Positions 62,815 through 64,000 of a stretch of DNA of 64,000 bases are shown here, in pieces; the stretch's first letter is position 1, and each line of letters opens with the position of its first letter. The translations under genes and the position numbers were made by a program. Where the stretch lies: assembly GCA_037074615.1 (NCBI GenBank), contig CM073551.1, positions 13,267,750 through 13,331,749 of the forward strand, read 5' to 3'. The DNA is from Leucaena leucocephala (taxonomy: Eukaryota; Streptophyta; Magnoliopsida; Fabales; Fabaceae). Below the pieces are notes generated by a model. That model saw nothing but the letters and a program-made list of their open reading frames with translations, was not told where the DNA came from and ran no database searches.

Positions 62815-64000
62815 ATTTCCTACTATATGGAGCAAATTAGTTAACAATATGAAATTGGACGAGTGGGAATTTAAATGATGCGGTTTTAGTGCTTAACTGG
62901 ATAGATAATATATTAAACGTCCACTTTAAGTCAACACAGCAATCGACCAGCAAAGTAGAGCATTCCTGTGAAATTCGGTCACCACCTGACGTACCCAACA
63001 TCGCGACCATACGTCAATCAACAAAGAAGAGCGTTCTCTGTAACTATTAGTCGCGACCTGATGCAATTTTGGTCGCGACCAAACTTCAATGTAGAAATCA
63101 ATCAGCGAATGACTCAAAGGAAAGACGGCTGGACAGGAGGAGATGGAAGCATGTGCTGCTGAAGAAGAGCATTCGCGTGGGAAATATGGCTGAGAAGAAC
63201 AGATTCAGTCGTGCATGTGCTGGATCTAGGAGCTAATGATAGAAGCAATTGGGTTGACAGCTGGAACATGTGCTGCAACAGATTGAACATGTGTTGGATC
63301 CAGATCTGATAACAGATTGGAAGCGGGAGATCAAGCATGTGCTGTAACAGAACAGAACTCCACACATCTGGCACTATTCACGCACACAACATCCTCTCAC
63401 ACCGTTCACATTACCTCCAAATCAATCATGCCGACAGAGTAGATCCATATCAGCACCTGAGATTCAATCATCACCCATCCCACACTTCTGCTATATATTA
63501 CACAGACTACACATCCATTGTGGGGATCCATCATTCACAATTCATATCACACTCCACGGACCACTCTTCTCTCCATCTTCATTTTCTCTTCTGCAACTTC
63601 CCCTGTTCTAGTCAACAGGACCAGAGGAAAGTTCTGCATATCCATTTCATCTTTATCTCCTTCTTCTTCTTCCATCATGACTGCTCGCTGCTGTGCTTCC
63701 TATTGCTGCTGGACTTCAGAAGACAATGCAAGGCTAAGCTGCTGTGCTCTCTTGGAGATGGCACCAAACCAGAATCCTTGAGCTGAACAGGGAGTTCATG
63801 GTGTTTTTAATTCAGTCTTGACTGTATCGAGTTGATGTAATTAATTCTGTGATTACTAGTGCAATTCGAGAAGTAGATGACAAAGAAGTAGGGAACCGAG
63901 TCGGATTTCTTATTTCTGCGTAAATGATCCTCTGATTGATTCTCATCTCTGATCAAGTTGAACATAGTTGTGATTAATTGAAGTGATTCTTTCTCTAATT
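62815..64000. repeat. Satellite unit 36, type D, cut by the window end
   Basis: First 1186 bp of the monomer, ending at TTCTTTCTCTAATT. Nothing suggests the array stops here. Confidence 0.95.

Larger units (their letters stand above)
44571..64000. repeat. Long-monomer satellite array, right block (rest of unit 24 to partial unit 36)
   Basis: This continues the left array in the same orientation and phase. The 924 bp at 44576-45499 complete the 651 bp left of the insertion to a full 1575-bp monomer. Units here are almost all 1574 bp and differ by only a few bases. All twelve units to the right (25-36) carry GAAGCGGG about 510 bp into the monomer, where every unit to the left has GAAGTGGG. The array runs off the window end. 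Confidence 0.97.

Noticed and set aside
1..64000. Regular repeats as a CRISPR array
   Set aside because: The unit is 1.57 kb with no short repeat/spacer alternation, no cas genes, and plant retroelement signals. The 22/29-bp minisatellite has related, not unique, spacers.

Overview
The window is repeat DNA from a plant nuclear genome, most likely a dicot. It holds no recognisable protein-coding gene, rRNA, tRNA or CRISPR array. The plant assignment rests on one LTR retrotransposon with a 12-nt primer-binding site matching the 3' end of plant initiator tRNA-Met, a purine-rich polypurine tract, TG...CA termini and a 5-bp target-site duplication. I cannot name the species.

Layout. Positions 1-36865 and 44571-64000, about 88% of the window, are one head-to-tail array of a satellite with an unusually long monomer of about 1.57 kb (1572-1575 bp; two copies reach 1591 bp through an 18-bp duplication). 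There are 36 copies: 34 intact full-length, one split by the retrotransposon (unit 24) and one cut by the window end (unit 36). The array runs off both ends, so the phase used here (unit 1 starts at base 1) is arbitrary. From left to right come older A and B types in alternation (units 1-6), a homogeneous block of five 1572-bp C units (8-12, with unit 7 as a chimeric entry copy), and a long, very homogeneous D block (13-36). Several monomers are visible mosaics of two types, as expected from unequal crossing-over and gene conversion.

Positions 36866-44570 (7705 bp) hold a non-autonomous LTR retrotransposon inserted in unit 24, with its sense strand on minus. Its two 1963-bp LTRs differ, by eye, at one base, and GATTC flanks it on both sides, so the insertion is very recent. 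The 3.78-kb interior has an intact PBS and PPT but no gag or pol reading frame, so it resembles a LARD-type element that would depend on enzymes from another element.

The most interesting link is that satellite and retrotransposon share a CpG-rich minisatellite built on GTCGCGACC. In the LTR twelve motif positions are spaced 22 or 29 bp apart in a regular 95-bp higher-order pattern. A second array lies beside the PBS. Every satellite monomer carries a four-motif fragment with the same 22-bp spacing and matching flanks. This suggests that part of the satellite monomer descends from this retroelement family, or that both captured the same minisatellite. The monomer also holds a TATA-like box followed by a pyrimidine-rich leader, which could be a promoter.
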